In this document: positions 25,018-33,751 of the stretch, piece after piece
Position numbering within the stretch: position 1 is the first letter of the stretch
Layout: the number at the start of each line of letters is the position of its first letter
NCBI RefSeq assembly: GCF_003989135.1
Contig: NZ_RYZZ01000022.1
Span: forward strand, 1 to 42,802
Direction of reading: 5' to 3'
DNA length: 42,802 nt
Source of the DNA: Peribacillus cavernae
GTDB lineage: Bacteria > Bacillota > Bacilli > Bacillales > DSM-1321
The notes under the pieces: generated by a model
Told to the model about the DNA's origin: nothing
Database searches by the model: none
The model's input: the letters and a program-made list of their open reading frames with translations, nothing else
Position numbers and translations under genes: made by a program

Positions 25018-25497
25018 TTACAAATGCTTTGCAAGAACCTCTACAAATTTTTCAAGCATTCTTCGATCCGTTTCATCAAAGCGGTTTTTGTTCGGGCTGT
25101 CGATGTCTAACACACCAATTAAGTCGCTGTCTTTGATAATCGGGATAACGATTTCCGATTGTGAAGCGGCGTCGCAGGCAATATGTCCCGGAAATTGATG
25201 GACATCTTCCACGAGCAGGGTTCGCTTTTCAGCTGCGGATGTACCGCAAACGCCCCTTCCGAGCGGAATTCTTATACAGGCTGGCATTCCTTGAAATGGC
25301 CCAAGCACCAACCCGTTGCCTTCCACTAAATAAAAACCGACCCAGTTGACGTTTTCCAAAAATTGATTTAAAAGAGCAGCGGCATTACTTAAATTGGCAA
25401 TCCTGTTCGTTTCGCCTTCAATCAACGCAGCCAGCTGTTTAAGAACAAGCCTGTACTTTTCCTCTTTGCTCCCTTTATATAATTCGACATTAAACAT
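25018..25497 (-). CDS. ytsP: GAF-domain free methionine-(R)-sulfoxide reductase
   Basis: A 159-residue single GAF domain protein (NVNWVGFYLVEGNGLVLGPF, GRGVCGTSA, SEIVIPI, IGVLDIDSP). Three cysteines, Cys74, Cys84 and Cys108, have the same spacing (10 and 24) as the catalytic and resolving cysteines of fRMsr/YebR. It should reduce free Met-R-sulfoxide in the cytoplasm. The second ATG (25497) has AAGGTGA at a proper distance, whereas the first (25503) abuts it. It is divergent from refaZ, as in B. subtilis (ytsP-yttP). Confidence 0.93.
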   Translation of the reverse strand: MFNVELYKGSKEEKYRLVLKQLAALIEGETNRIANLSNAAALLNQFLENVNWVGFYLVEGNGLVLGPFQGMPACIRIPLGRGVCGTSAAEKRTLLVEDVHQFPGHIACDAASQSEIVIPIIKDSDLIGVLDIDSPNKNRFDETDRRMLEKFVEVLAKHL

Positions 25498-25547
25498 AGT
25501 CATTCACCTTGCTTTTTCATGAATTTACAGCTATCCCAATGATATTA

Positions 25548-25568
25548 GACAAGTATAAGGAACTTGTC
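25548..25568. promoter_or_regulatory. palindrome between ytsP and refaZ
   Basis: GACAAGT-7nt-ACTTGTC is a perfect inverted repeat. A third copy of the half-site, inside GAGACTTGTCTC, lies at 25618-25629 just before the refaZ start. It is a candidate autoregulatory operator for the TetR-type protein encoded next to it. Confidence 0.5.
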
Positions 25569-25651
25569 GAGAAATAATAAGAGGATAATCAGGATAAAAA
25601 AAGAATAAAACAAAAAAGAGACTTGTCTCACCAAAAAGCGAGGGGATAGGT

Positions 25652-26308
25652 GTGAATCGTCAGACACAAACAAAACAATCGATTTTGGATGCAGCGCTTT
25701 ATCTATTTCACTTGAAAGGTTTTCACGCCACTTCGATCAGGGATATTGCCGGCAAGGCCCAAGTGAACACGGCTAATATCGCCTATTATTTCAAAAATAA
25801 ACAGGGATTGCTAGAATATTGTTTTATTTCTTACTTTGAAGAATATGTACGCGTGTTAGACAAAAACGCTGCAGACTTAGAGGAAAAGGGGGCAGCGGAT
25901 TGTCTGTTGGACATGGTTTATGACATTCTTAGCTTTCAAAGAAAGAACTTCCTTGCGTCCAGTTTTATTTATGGTGAAGTCTTGCTGGATTCCAGTCTCA
26001 ATCGAGAAATCTTCTCTACCTATTTAATGAAAGAGAAATATTTCTTTCAGCTTATCCTTGAATATGGGATTGAACAAAATGAGTTTGAGAATATTTCTGT
26101 ACCCATGTATATTCTGCAGCTGAAAGGAATGCTTAACGCACCCATCGCTCATTCACAGTATGCAAGGGAAGTTCTTCATGTCTTTCCGCAGGAGACATAC
26201 TACACCGAAAAATATGCCGAACAGGTAAGCCGTTTCCTCCAGGCGACCCTGTTTTGTCCATTCAATCACGAGAAAAAACAGGATAACCATCAGCTTTTAT
26301 TATTGTAG
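25652..26308 (+). CDS. refaZ: TetR-family regulator RefaZ (YttP type)
   Basis: A 218-residue TetR-family protein. The helix-turn-helix is at ~10-55 (SILDAALYLFHLKGFHATSI, then VNTANIAYYFKNKQGLLEYC). The alpha-helical C-terminal domain ends in FCPFNHEKK. The position between ytsP and hisJ-ezrA identifies it as the B. subtilis RefaZ/YttP orthologue. RefaZ binds sites near oriC and affects FtsZ placement during sporulation. It starts at GTG 25652 behind AGGGGAT. Its 3' end overlaps the convergent hisJ by 19 nt. Confidence 0.88.
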   Translation: MNRQTQTKQSILDAALYLFHLKGFHATSIRDIAGKAQVNTANIAYYFKNKQGLLEYCFISYFEEYVRVLDKNAADLEEKGAADCLLDMVYDILSFQRKNFLASSFIYGEVLLDSSLNREIFSTYLMKEKYFFQLILEYGIEQNEFENISVPMYILQLKGMLNAPIAHSQYAREVLHVFPQETYYTEKYAEQVSRFLQATLFCPFNHEKKQDNHQLLLL

Positions 26309-27129
26309 ACATTTTGCATAGGTGATGTTAATAAATGGGTGTGTCTTAGCGATTCATATCCCTGCCCCAAATCCTTTGCCTGATGGGCATCTGATCCATA
26401 AACGAGCGGGATGCCCAATTGAACAGCGTGGCGGATGAACCTCTCCGGGGGATATGGCTCGCCGCAAAGCGGTTTGGTAGCGCCTGCTCCATTATAATCG
26501 AGAGCGTAATTTTTACGATGGATATCATCAAGCAACACAATGACCCGTTCATCAAAGCTTATTGAAATTGGGAATTGCTTCTGGAACTTATGTACAAGGG
26601 TGATGTGGCCGATTCTGACAGGCTTATAATCGCCAAGGTCCGCATGTATTGATTTTTTAACGGTAGAATAGTAGCGCTCATGGACTGCTTCGACAGAACC
26701 AATCTGTCTTGAAATCTCGCCAAACATCTCCGCACTGAAATCCAGGCAGTGCCATTTATCTTTCTCTTTGATGAAATGAACAGAAAGGATGCTATCATCA
26801 AGGAGAGGGCCTGTTTCATCGAGGAATTTTTTTGTTTGCGCTTCAAACCCCTCAATAAAATCAACCTCAAGACCTATATTGATTTTTATTTGACTACGAT
26901 AGGATGTCTTCAAGGAATGCAGCTGTTCTATGTATGCATGCAGCTGGTCGGAATCCATGCCGCTGTCTTTTTCGGGAGTAGGATCAAAAAACCCGTCAGG
27001 CAAAGGGGCATGCTCGGTAAATGATATTTCTTCGATTCCTAACTCTATTGCCTTCCCTATATATTCCTCAAATAAGTCCGGTGAACCGTGCGGACAGAAT
27101 AGACTGTGAACATGGCCATCGTATTTCAA
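26290..27129 (-). CDS. hisJ: histidinol-phosphatase (PHP family)
   Basis: A 279-residue PHP-domain phosphatase. The metal-binding motifs include YDGHVHSLFCPHG at the N-terminus, EISFTEHAP, GLEVDFIEG, SVHFI, and VYGSDAHQAKDLG at the C-terminus. HisJ removes phosphate from L-histidinol-phosphate in histidine synthesis. It starts at TTG 27129 behind GAGGGGG (~8 nt). It lies apart from other his genes, as in B. subtilis, between refaZ and ezrA. Confidence 0.93.
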   Translation of the reverse strand: MKYDGHVHSLFCPHGSPDLFEEYIGKAIELGIEEISFTEHAPLPDGFFDPTPEKDSGMDSDQLHAYIEQLHSLKTSYRSQIKINIGLEVDFIEGFEAQTKKFLDETGPLLDDSILSVHFIKEKDKWHCLDFSAEMFGEISRQIGSVEAVHERYYSTVKKSIHADLGDYKPVRIGHITLVHKFQKQFPISISFDERVIVLLDDIHRKNYALDYNGAGATKPLCGEPYPPERFIRHAVQLGIPLVYGSDAHQAKDLGQGYESLRHTHLLTSPMQNVYNNKS

Positions 27130-27415
27130 CTTAAAAACCCCCTCTAATCCTAATTTCTACAAAAAAATTCATTTTTCTAGTTAAAAATGATTGCTAACAT
27201 GGTATCATAAAAGCATTGAAATGGACATTTATCTAGTAAAATTCATTCGGGAGGAAAATGTAATCACTCCCGGCATAGTGCAAACTGAATTGAATGGACT
27301 TTTACAGACAGTTTATCCCTGGATTATCTGCCGGAACCAGATTAGAGCTGCCTGTGAGGCGTGAACATATTTTATATAGATTGGTGATTTTGTTTCGGCT
27401 TAGAGGGGGCATATG
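27130..27415. other. hisJ-ezrA intergenic region
   Basis: About 285 bp between divergent genes. It contains a small hairpin CGGGAG/CTCCCG (27248-27272), a possible -10 TATCAT near 27202, and no ORF worth reporting. Control elements for ezrA presumably lie here, but no full promoter is clear. Confidence 0.4.
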
Positions 27416-29110
27416 ATGGAATACATACTTGGTATATTCGTAATTATTTTAGCTTTTATTATATGGGGCTACTTTTTCAAGAAAAAGCACTTTAAGGAAA
27501 TTGACCGGCTTGAGGCATGGAAGATTGAAATCATGAACCGCCCTGTTTTAGAGGAGCTCTCCAAGGTAAAACAGCTTAATATGACGGGTGAAACAGAAGA
27601 AATGTTCGAGAAATGGCGCAATGAATGGGATGCGATCATTACCGTCCATATGCCCGATGTGGAGGAACTTTTATTCGATGCGGAAGAATATGTGGACAAA
27701 TACCGTTTTGCTAAATCTAAAGAAGTACAGGATAAAATCATTTCGAAATTAAATGAGATTGAAGAGACGATTCAAAAGATCCTGTCGGAATTAAACGAGC
27801 TTGTCGGAAGCGAGGAAAAGAACAGGGTTGAAATTGAAGAATTGAAAGAGACGTACCGCTCTGCAAAAAAATCATTGCTCGCTCACCGCCATTCCTATGG
27901 AAAAGCGGCTGGAAGATTGGAAATGCTGCTGGACGAAATTCTTGAAATCCTTCAGCAATATGAGAATGCCACGGAAAATGGAAACTATTTGAACGCTCGG
28001 GAATTGGTGTTATCAATCAAAGCTATGTTAACCGGCATTGAAGCAAAAATGGAATGGATTCCAAAGCTTTTAGTGGAAAGCCAGTCATCACTGCCATCAC
28101 AAATCGAGGAACTGAAGGAAGGGTACCAAGAAATGGTCAGCCAGGGCTATTCCCTGGACCATATCCAGTTTGAAAGGGAAACAGCAAGGATCGAAAGCGA
28201 ATTAGGCTTATTCGCAGAGCATCTGGAAAAAGCGGAAATAGCGGAAGTCGAACTGGGGCTAAAGGAAATCGTCGAAAGTGTCAATGTTCTTTACGAACTG
28301 CTTGAAAAGGAAGTATATTCTAAGCAATATATCCAGAAGAATGATGAACTGCTAGCCGAAGATATTACAGGGCTTGAATATGAAAATGATAAACTCAAAG
28401 CCGAAACGGCAGTTGTACAGCATAGCTATCACTTAACAGAGAGCGAATTGGAGGCCCAGCGAAAGCTGGAAAAACAAATTTCCCAAATCTCCAAACGCTA
28501 CAATCTCCTGCGCGGCAGGATGGAGGAAAACATCGATGCCCATTCTGCCCTTAGTGAAGAAATGCAGGGAATGGAAGTGCAGATTAAAGCCCTGAAAGAT
28601 GAGCAAAAGCTTTTTTCTGGAAAACTCCAGGCTTTGCGCAAGGATGAAATGGAAGTGCGTGACACATTAAAGGATCTCAAAAAGAAAATGTCCGATACAA
28701 GCAGAATGATTGCAAAAAGTAATATACCGGGGGTGCCTGAGGAATACAGATCACATATCTTTGAAGCCAGGGAAAGCCTGGACGATGTTCAGAATAAATT
28801 GGAGGAAAAGCCTTTGGATATGGCGTCTGTCCAAATTTATCTGGAAAAGGCCGTTTCTACTGTGAATGGGCTTCGTGACCGCACAAGAGAACTGGTTGAG
28901 CAAATGTTTCTCGCCGAGAAACTTATCCAATTTGGAAACAGGTACCGCAGCCAATATCCTGTTGTGGCGGCCGGCCTGAAAGACGCAGAAGAAAAGTTCC
29001 GCAGCTATGAGTATGAGGGAGCGCTTGAAGCAGCAGCTTCGGTCATTGAGAAAGTAGACCCGGGAAGCTTGAAGAAACTGGAAGCGAATCTTGAAGAAGT
29101 TCTTTTATAG
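27416..29110 (+). CDS. ezrA: septation ring formation regulator EzrA
   Basis: A 564-residue protein with one N-terminal membrane helix (~2-22, YILGIFVIILAFIIWGYFF) and a long, spectrin-like coiled-coil cytoplasmic part, close to the 562 of B. subtilis EzrA. Signature stretches include EIDRLEAWKIEIMNRPVLEE and, near the end, EQMFLAEKLIQFGNRYRSQ (QNR patch). EzrA inhibits aberrant FtsZ rings and links FtsZ to PBP1. I chose the second of two tandem ATGs, because GAGGGGG is then 6 nt away. Confidence 0.95.
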   Translation: MEYILGIFVIILAFIIWGYFFKKKHFKEIDRLEAWKIEIMNRPVLEELSKVKQLNMTGETEEMFEKWRNEWDAIITVHMPDVEELLFDAEEYVDKYRFAKSKEVQDKIISKLNEIEETIQKILSELNELVGSEEKNRVEIEELKETYRSAKKSLLAHRHSYGKAAGRLEMLLDEILEILQQYENATENGNYLNARELVLSIKAMLTGIEAKMEWIPKLLVESQSSLPSQIEELKEGYQEMVSQGYSLDHIQFERETARIESELGLFAEHLEKAEIAEVELGLKEIVESVNVLYELLEKEVYSKQYIQKNDELLAEDITGLEYENDKLKAETAVVQHSYHLTESELEAQRKLEKQISQISKRYNLLRGRMEENIDAHSALSEEMQGMEVQIKALKDEQKLFSGKLQALRKDEMEVRDTLKDLKKKMSDTSRMIAKSNIPGVPEEYRSHIFEARESLDDVQNKLEEKPLDMASVQIYLEKAVSTVNGLRDRTRELVEQMFLAEKLIQFGNRYRSQYPVVAAGLKDAEEKFRSYEYEGALEAAASVIEKVDPGSLKKLEANLEEVLL

Positions 29111-29118
29111 TCTAACAA

Positions 29119-29152
29119 CGAGAGCTGGTAGATATGACCCGGCTCTTTTTGT
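29119..29152 (+). terminator. terminator after ezrA
   Basis: The stem GAGC(T)GG/CC(C)GGCTC, with one unpaired position on each side, is followed by TTTTTGTTTG. Confidence 0.7.
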
Positions 29153-29267
29153 TTGTTCTAGAAGAAGAGAAAGCATTGTACTGGGGTTATGTTGAATTTT
29201 TGAATGAGCCGAAGTATGTTATTATTAGAAGTTAACAAACCTGAGTGAAAACATGGAAGGTGAGACC

Positions 29268-30407
29268 ATGATTTATTTTGACAACAGTGCCACAACAAAA
29301 CCATATCCGGAGGTAATCGATTCCTTCATAACAGTCTCAACTGAATACTTTGGCAATCCTTCATCTATACACGGGATTGGCGCCAGGGCGGAAAATCTGC
29401 TTCTTCAGGCCCGGAAGCAAATCGCAGAGCTCTTGGAAGTAAAGAGTTCGGAGATTTATTTTACTTCCGGGGGGACAGAAGGCAATAATCTTGCCATTAA
29501 AGGAGCGGCGCACGCCAATTCGGGTAAAGGAAAGCATATTATTACAACAGCCATTGAGCATGCTTCCGTCATGGATGCATGCATGTATTTACAGGACACA
29601 GGCTATGAGATTACGTATCTTCCGGTAAACGAAACCGGGAAAATCAATTTGGACGATCTAAAGAAGGCCATCAGAAAAGATACGATTTTAGTTTCTGCAA
29701 TGCATGTCAACAATGAAACAGGTGCTATCCAGCCGATTGAAAAAATGGGGGAAATACTTTCAGGCTTTCACAATATCCTCTTCCATGTTGACCATGTACA
29801 AGGGGTCGGCAAGGTTCCGCTCGATTTAAAGCGAACAGGTGTCGATCTATGTACGATTTCCGGACATAAGTTTCATGGCTTGAAAGGTACCGGGGCCATT
29901 TATATTCGGGAGGGAGTCAAAGTTTCTCCGTTGTTCTCTGGAGGGAGCCAGGAGTCAAAAATCAGGAGCGGGACCGAAAATGTTGCTGGAGCAGTCGCCC
30001 TCGCCAAAGCGCTTAGAATAGCCATGGAAAAACTACAAACAGATATTGATAAACTGAGAACAATCCGCGAAATAATATGGAATGGCCTTCAACATATCGA
30101 AGGGGTTGAAGTAAACAGCCCGAATGACGGCGCACCGCATATTGTTAATTTTTCCATACCTGGAGTGAAATCGGAAGTGTTCGTCCATTCGCTTGAGGAG
30201 GAGGACTTGTTTGTTTCAACGACTAGTGCTTGTTCCTCGAAAAAAAAGTCACCAAGCAAGACGGTCATGGCGATGTTCGCAGATCTTGTCCGGGCAGAGA
30301 GCGTCATACGAATCAGTTTGTCTTATCAAAATGAGCCTGAGGAAGCTGAAATGGCGATTGAATTAATAAGAGAGACCATAAATAAACTACAAAAAGTAAT
30401 GAGGTAA
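29268..30407 (+). CDS. nifZ: cysteine desulfurase (NifZ/IscS type)
   Basis: A 379-residue PLP-dependent enzyme. The N-terminus is MIYFDNSATTKPYPEV. The PLP lysine is Lys201 in SGHKFHGLKG. The catalytic cysteine is Cys322 in STTSACSSKK. It makes a protein persulfide from cysteine. In B. subtilis the homologue next to thiI supplies sulfur to ThiI for 4-thiouridine in tRNA. The ATG at 29268 has GGAAGGTGAG before it, whereas the one at 29253 has none. The thiI start follows 6 nt after the stop, so the pair is an operon. Confidence 0.95.
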   Translation: MIYFDNSATTKPYPEVIDSFITVSTEYFGNPSSIHGIGARAENLLLQARKQIAELLEVKSSEIYFTSGGTEGNNLAIKGAAHANSGKGKHIITTAIEHASVMDACMYLQDTGYEITYLPVNETGKINLDDLKKAIRKDTILVSAMHVNNETGAIQPIEKMGEILSGFHNILFHVDHVQGVGKVPLDLKRTGVDLCTISGHKFHGLKGTGAIYIREGVKVSPLFSGGSQESKIRSGTENVAGAVALAKALRIAMEKLQTDIDKLRTIREIIWNGLQHIEGVEVNSPNDGAPHIVNFSIPGVKSEVFVHSLEEEDLFVSTTSACSSKKKSPSKTVMAMFADLVRAESVIRISLSYQNEPEEAEMAIELIRETINKLQKVMR

Positions 30408-30412
30408 GCTTG

Positions 30413-31627
30413 ATGAAATTCGATCATATTATCATCCGTTATGGAGAAATTTCCACCAAAAAACGAAATCGCAAAGGCTTTGTTGATAAACTGAAGGCCA
30501 ATATTAGATGGGTGCTGGAGGAATTCAGCAATGCAAAGCTGTCTGCGAACCGGGAAAGAATGTATATTTTATTATACGGGGAGGATCCTCAGGATATTAT
30601 TGAACGGTTAAAAGGGGTTTTTGGGATCCAGTCACTTAGTCCCGCTTTAAAAGTCGGTAAAGACATCGAGGAAATAAAAAGTGCCGCCGTTTACTATTTT
30701 GAACAGCTGTCAGAGAAAGTTTCCACCTTTAAAATTACAACCAAAAGATCCGATAAAGATTTTCCTTACAATACGGATGAGTTGAACCATATCCTCGGCG
30801 GCCATCTATTGGAAAATACAGAGGGAATCACAGTTGATGTGAAAAAGCCCGATTTTAACCTTCGGGTCGAAGTCAGGAGGGAGGCTATATATTTAACTGG
30901 AGAAGTGATACCGGGTGCCGGTGGATTGCCGCTTGGTTCGAGCGGTAAAGCGATGCTGATGCTATCCGGTGGTATCGACAGCCCGGTGGCTGGGTTCCTC
31001 TCGATGAAGCGCGGCCTTGAAATAGAATGCATTCATTTTTACAGCCCTCCATTCACAAGCGAACGTTCCAGACAAAAGACAGTCGATCTTGCCGAAAAGC
31101 TTGCTGAAGTGAGTGGAAGCATGAAACTTCATATTGTTCCATTTACCGAGATACAGCTGCTGATCCAAAAGCAAATCCCTGAAAATTACACAATGACCTC
31201 CACGCGCAGGTTAATGCTCAGGATTGCAGATAAAATCAGGGAAAGGCAGGAAGCGATGGCGATCATTACAGGCGAAAGCCTTGGCCAGGTTGCAAGCCAG
31301 ACATTAAGCAGCATGTATGCAATTAATGAAGTGACTAATACGCCCATTTTGCGCCCATTAATCACAATCGATAAAACAGATATCATCGGGATGGCCAGGG
31401 ACCTCAATACGCTTGAAATCTCTAATCGACCTTATGAAGACTGTTGTACTGTGTTCACCCCTGCGAGCCCGAAAACAAAACCCCGCCGTGAAAAGGTTGC
31501 CTTTTACGAAAGTTTTGTCGATTTTGATGCCCTGATTGATGAGGCAGTCCAGAAAACGGAAATCTTGACAGTTAGCGGAGTGAAGGGCCGGAAAAGTGAT
31601 CTTGAAGAATTGGAGAATCTATTCTAA
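30413..31627 (+). CDS. thiI: tRNA 4-thiouridine synthetase ThiI
   Basis: A 404-residue protein with a ferredoxin-like/THUMP N-terminal region (~1-165) and an adenylating PP-loop domain with SGGIDSPV from Ser185. As in other Bacillus, it has no C-terminal rhodanese domain. A cysteine pair (EDCCTVF) lies near the end. ThiI transfers sulfur from the desulfurase to U8 of tRNA. ATG 30413 follows GAGGT at 7-8 nt. A TTG at 30410 is an unlikely alternative. Confidence 0.96.
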   Translation: MKFDHIIIRYGEISTKKRNRKGFVDKLKANIRWVLEEFSNAKLSANRERMYILLYGEDPQDIIERLKGVFGIQSLSPALKVGKDIEEIKSAAVYYFEQLSEKVSTFKITTKRSDKDFPYNTDELNHILGGHLLENTEGITVDVKKPDFNLRVEVRREAIYLTGEVIPGAGGLPLGSSGKAMLMLSGGIDSPVAGFLSMKRGLEIECIHFYSPPFTSERSRQKTVDLAEKLAEVSGSMKLHIVPFTEIQLLIQKQIPENYTMTSTRRLMLRIADKIRERQEAMAIITGESLGQVASQTLSSMYAINEVTNTPILRPLITIDKTDIIGMARDLNTLEISNRPYEDCCTVFTPASPKTKPRREKVAFYESFVDFDALIDEAVQKTEILTVSGVKGRKSDLEELENLF

Positions 31628-31680
31628 AAATATACCGCGTCATTTTTTAAATCTGCTTAACATTACCAATGTTTATATAT

Positions 31681-31710
31681 GAATACGGCCATGTGTTTTT
31701 ACACATTCTA
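31681..31710 (+). promoter_or_regulatory. SigG-type forespore promoter
   Basis: GAATA at 31681-31685 and CATTCTA at 31704-31710 are separated by exactly 18 bp. This fits the SigG consensus (GNATR-N18-CATNNTA) directly upstream of the SASP gene. Confidence 0.8.
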
Positions 31711-31735
31711 TAATCACAAAGGAGGTGAAAAACAC

Positions 31736-31930
31736 ATGCCGAACAACAATCAATTAGTAGTCCCAGGTGTACAACAAGCTCTTGACCAAATGAAATACGA
31801 AATCGCTACTGAATTCGGAGTTCAACTTGGTGCTGAAACAACTTCTCGCGCTAACGGTTCTGTTGGAGGAGAAATCACAAAACGTTTAGTCCAAATGGCT
31901 GAACAACAACTAGGCGGATCTCAAAGATAA
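31736..31930 (+). CDS. alpha/beta-type small acid-soluble spore protein
   Basis: A 64-residue SASP ([20 protein letters not shown]...). The GPR protease site [10 protein letters not shown] and the DNA-contact region [26 protein letters not shown] are typical of SspA/SspB. These proteins coat and protect spore DNA and are degraded at germination. It occupies the sspA position next to thiI. The ATG follows GGAGGTG. An upstream in-frame ATG at 31679 lies within the promoter and is rejected. Expression should be forespore-specific, from the SigG promoter. Confidence 0.95.
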   Translation: MPNNNQLVVPGVQQALDQMKYEIATEFGVQLGAETTSRANGSVGGEITKRLVQMAEQQLGGSQR

Positions 31931-31950
31931 TAAAATATACTATGGCTGCA

Positions 31951-31984
31951 GGAAGCGGGTTTATCCCGCTTCTTTTATTTTTTT
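31951..31984 (+). terminator. terminator after the SASP gene
   Basis: The stem GAAGCGGG/CCCGCTTC with a 5-nt loop is followed by TTTTATTTTTTTT. Confidence 0.88.
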
Positions 31985-32100
31985 TGGCAAGTCTTGCCCT
32001 TTTATTTATATTTGTAATACGGTTGGCGACTGTGTAAATAATTTTAAATGTTATCATTTTTTTGTATAATTAATTTATCGACACGCGAGGGGGAAATGAA

Positions 32101-33696
32101 ATGAAGCGCGAAGATTTACTGGCTCCAGATAAATACAACTTAGTAAGTGAAATGGAAAGGTTTACAAAGGATTCGACCCAGCTTGCCCTGAAATGGGAGG
32201 ATGAAGCCGGGGATAAAAAAGAAATTACATATTCAGAGTTAATCAAAAACGCTAATAAAATTGGAAACTCTTTTCGTAAAGCCGGCCTGCAAAAAGGGGA
32301 CACAGTATTAGTGATCATACCCCGATTGATTGAAGCATACCAGGTATATATTTCGGCCTTGAAAGTGGGGATGGTAGTAATTCCTAGCTCCGAAATGCTG
32401 CGTTCAAAGGACATTCAGTACCGGATCACACATGGAGAGGTAAAAGGCATTATCTGCTACCACCTATACACAGACCAATTTACGGATGTGAAAGAGGCAG
32501 AGGGTTTGATAAAATTTTCGGTCGGAAAGCAAGTGGAAGGCTGGCTGACTCTTGAGGATGAAATGAAACAAGCATCGGATGAACTTGCGATTGCTGATAC
32601 GAAAAGCAACGATATGGCTTTCCTGTCTTATACGTCGGGAACGACCGGAAATCCCAAGGGAGTCGTCCATACCCACGGATGGGCTTTCGCTCACTTGAAA
32701 ACGGCTGCATCGTATTGGCTTGGCATCAATGAAGGGGATGTCGTCTGGGCAACTGCCGGTCCGGGGTGGCAAAAGTGGATTTGGAGCCCGTTTTTATCCG
32801 TGTTGGGTTCGGGAGCGACCGGATTGGTTTACAAAGGCAAGTTTGAACCGAAGAAATATCTGGAACTTCTCGCAAGCTATAATGTAAATGTCTTGTGCTG
32901 TACACCGACTGAATACCGATTAATGGCAAAGGTGGATAACTTAGCTGAATACAGTCTTCCGCATCTCCATAGCGCGGTGTCAGCAGGTGAGCCTTTAAAC
33001 AGGGAAGTGATTGATACCTTCAGGAAATACTTTGATATCGAAGTCCGCGATGGATATGGCCAGACAGAAAATACGCTGCTGGTGGGTGTTGTGAAGGGTA
33101 TGGAAATCAAACCAGGTTCCATGGGCATGCCGACACCAGGCAACCGTGTCGAAATCGTCAATGATGAGGGGAAAATATGTAAAACAGGCGAAGTGGGTGA
33201 TATCGCGGTCCACATTGATACACCTGCCCTTTTTACACATTATTATAAAGACCCCGAGCGGACCGCCATGCAGTTTAGAGGCGACTATTATATAACCGGG
33301 GACAAAGCGAAAAAGGATGAAGATGGCTACTTCTGGTTTGAAGGGCGCAGTGATGACATTATTATCAGTTCGGGCTATACGATCGGTCCCTTTGAGGTTG
33401 AGGATGCGCTCGTAAAGCATCTTTTCGTTAAGGAATGTGCGGTTGTGGCAAGTCCTGATGAAGAACGCGGGCATATCGTCAAAGCATTTATTGTCTTGCA
33501 GGAGAGCGTTGATCCTGCAGATCCTTCCCTGGTCAAAGAACTGCAGGACCATGTAAAGGAATTGACTGCCGCGTATAAGTATCCCAGAAAGATTGAATTT
33601 TTAGAGGAACTGCCTAAAACAACTTCGGGTAAGATCCGCAGAGTTGATTTGCGCAATCAGGAAGAACAAATAGTCAAACAAAATGAAATGAAGTAG
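32101..33696 (+). CDS. ytcI: medium/branched-chain acyl-CoA ligase (YtcI/MbcS type)
   Basis: A 531-residue AMP-forming acyl-CoA synthetase. The P-loop is YTSGTTGNPKGV, then YGQTENTLL, YYITGDKAKKDEDGYFWFEGRSDDII and the A10 motif PKTTSGKIRR with the catalytic Lys. It is shorter than AcsA and differs in the acyl pocket, consistent with the YtcI/MbcS group that activates short branched or medium-chain acids. Position between the SASP gene and ytcJ matches B. subtilis ytcI. The exact substrate is not visible from sequence. GAGGGGG precedes the ATG. The catalytic Lys could also be an AcuA target, but this is inference. Confidence 0.9.
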   Translation: MKREDLLAPDKYNLVSEMERFTKDSTQLALKWEDEAGDKKEITYSELIKNANKIGNSFRKAGLQKGDTVLVIIPRLIEAYQVYISALKVGMVVIPSSEMLRSKDIQYRITHGEVKGIICYHLYTDQFTDVKEAEGLIKFSVGKQVEGWLTLEDEMKQASDELAIADTKSNDMAFLSYTSGTTGNPKGVVHTHGWAFAHLKTAASYWLGINEGDVVWATAGPGWQKWIWSPFLSVLGSGATGLVYKGKFEPKKYLELLASYNVNVLCCTPTEYRLMAKVDNLAEYSLPHLHSAVSAGEPLNREVIDTFRKYFDIEVRDGYGQTENTLLVGVVKGMEIKPGSMGMPTPGNRVEIVNDEGKICKTGEVGDIAVHIDTPALFTHYYKDPERTAMQFRGDYYITGDKAKKDEDGYFWFEGRSDDIIISSGYTIGPFEVEDALVKHLFVKECAVVASPDEERGHIVKAFIVLQESVDPADPSLVKELQDHVKELTAAYKYPRKIEFLEELPKTTSGKIRRVDLRNQEEQIVKQNEMK

Positions 33697-33751
33697 GCCG
33701 ATTTTATATATTGGTTGATTCATTTGTATTGAGATGTGAAAAAGGAGTGCA

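Noticed and set aside
31679..31735. Upstream in-frame ATG for the SASP
   Set aside because: It would place the start inside the SigG promoter. The ATG at 31736 has a strong GGAGGTG.
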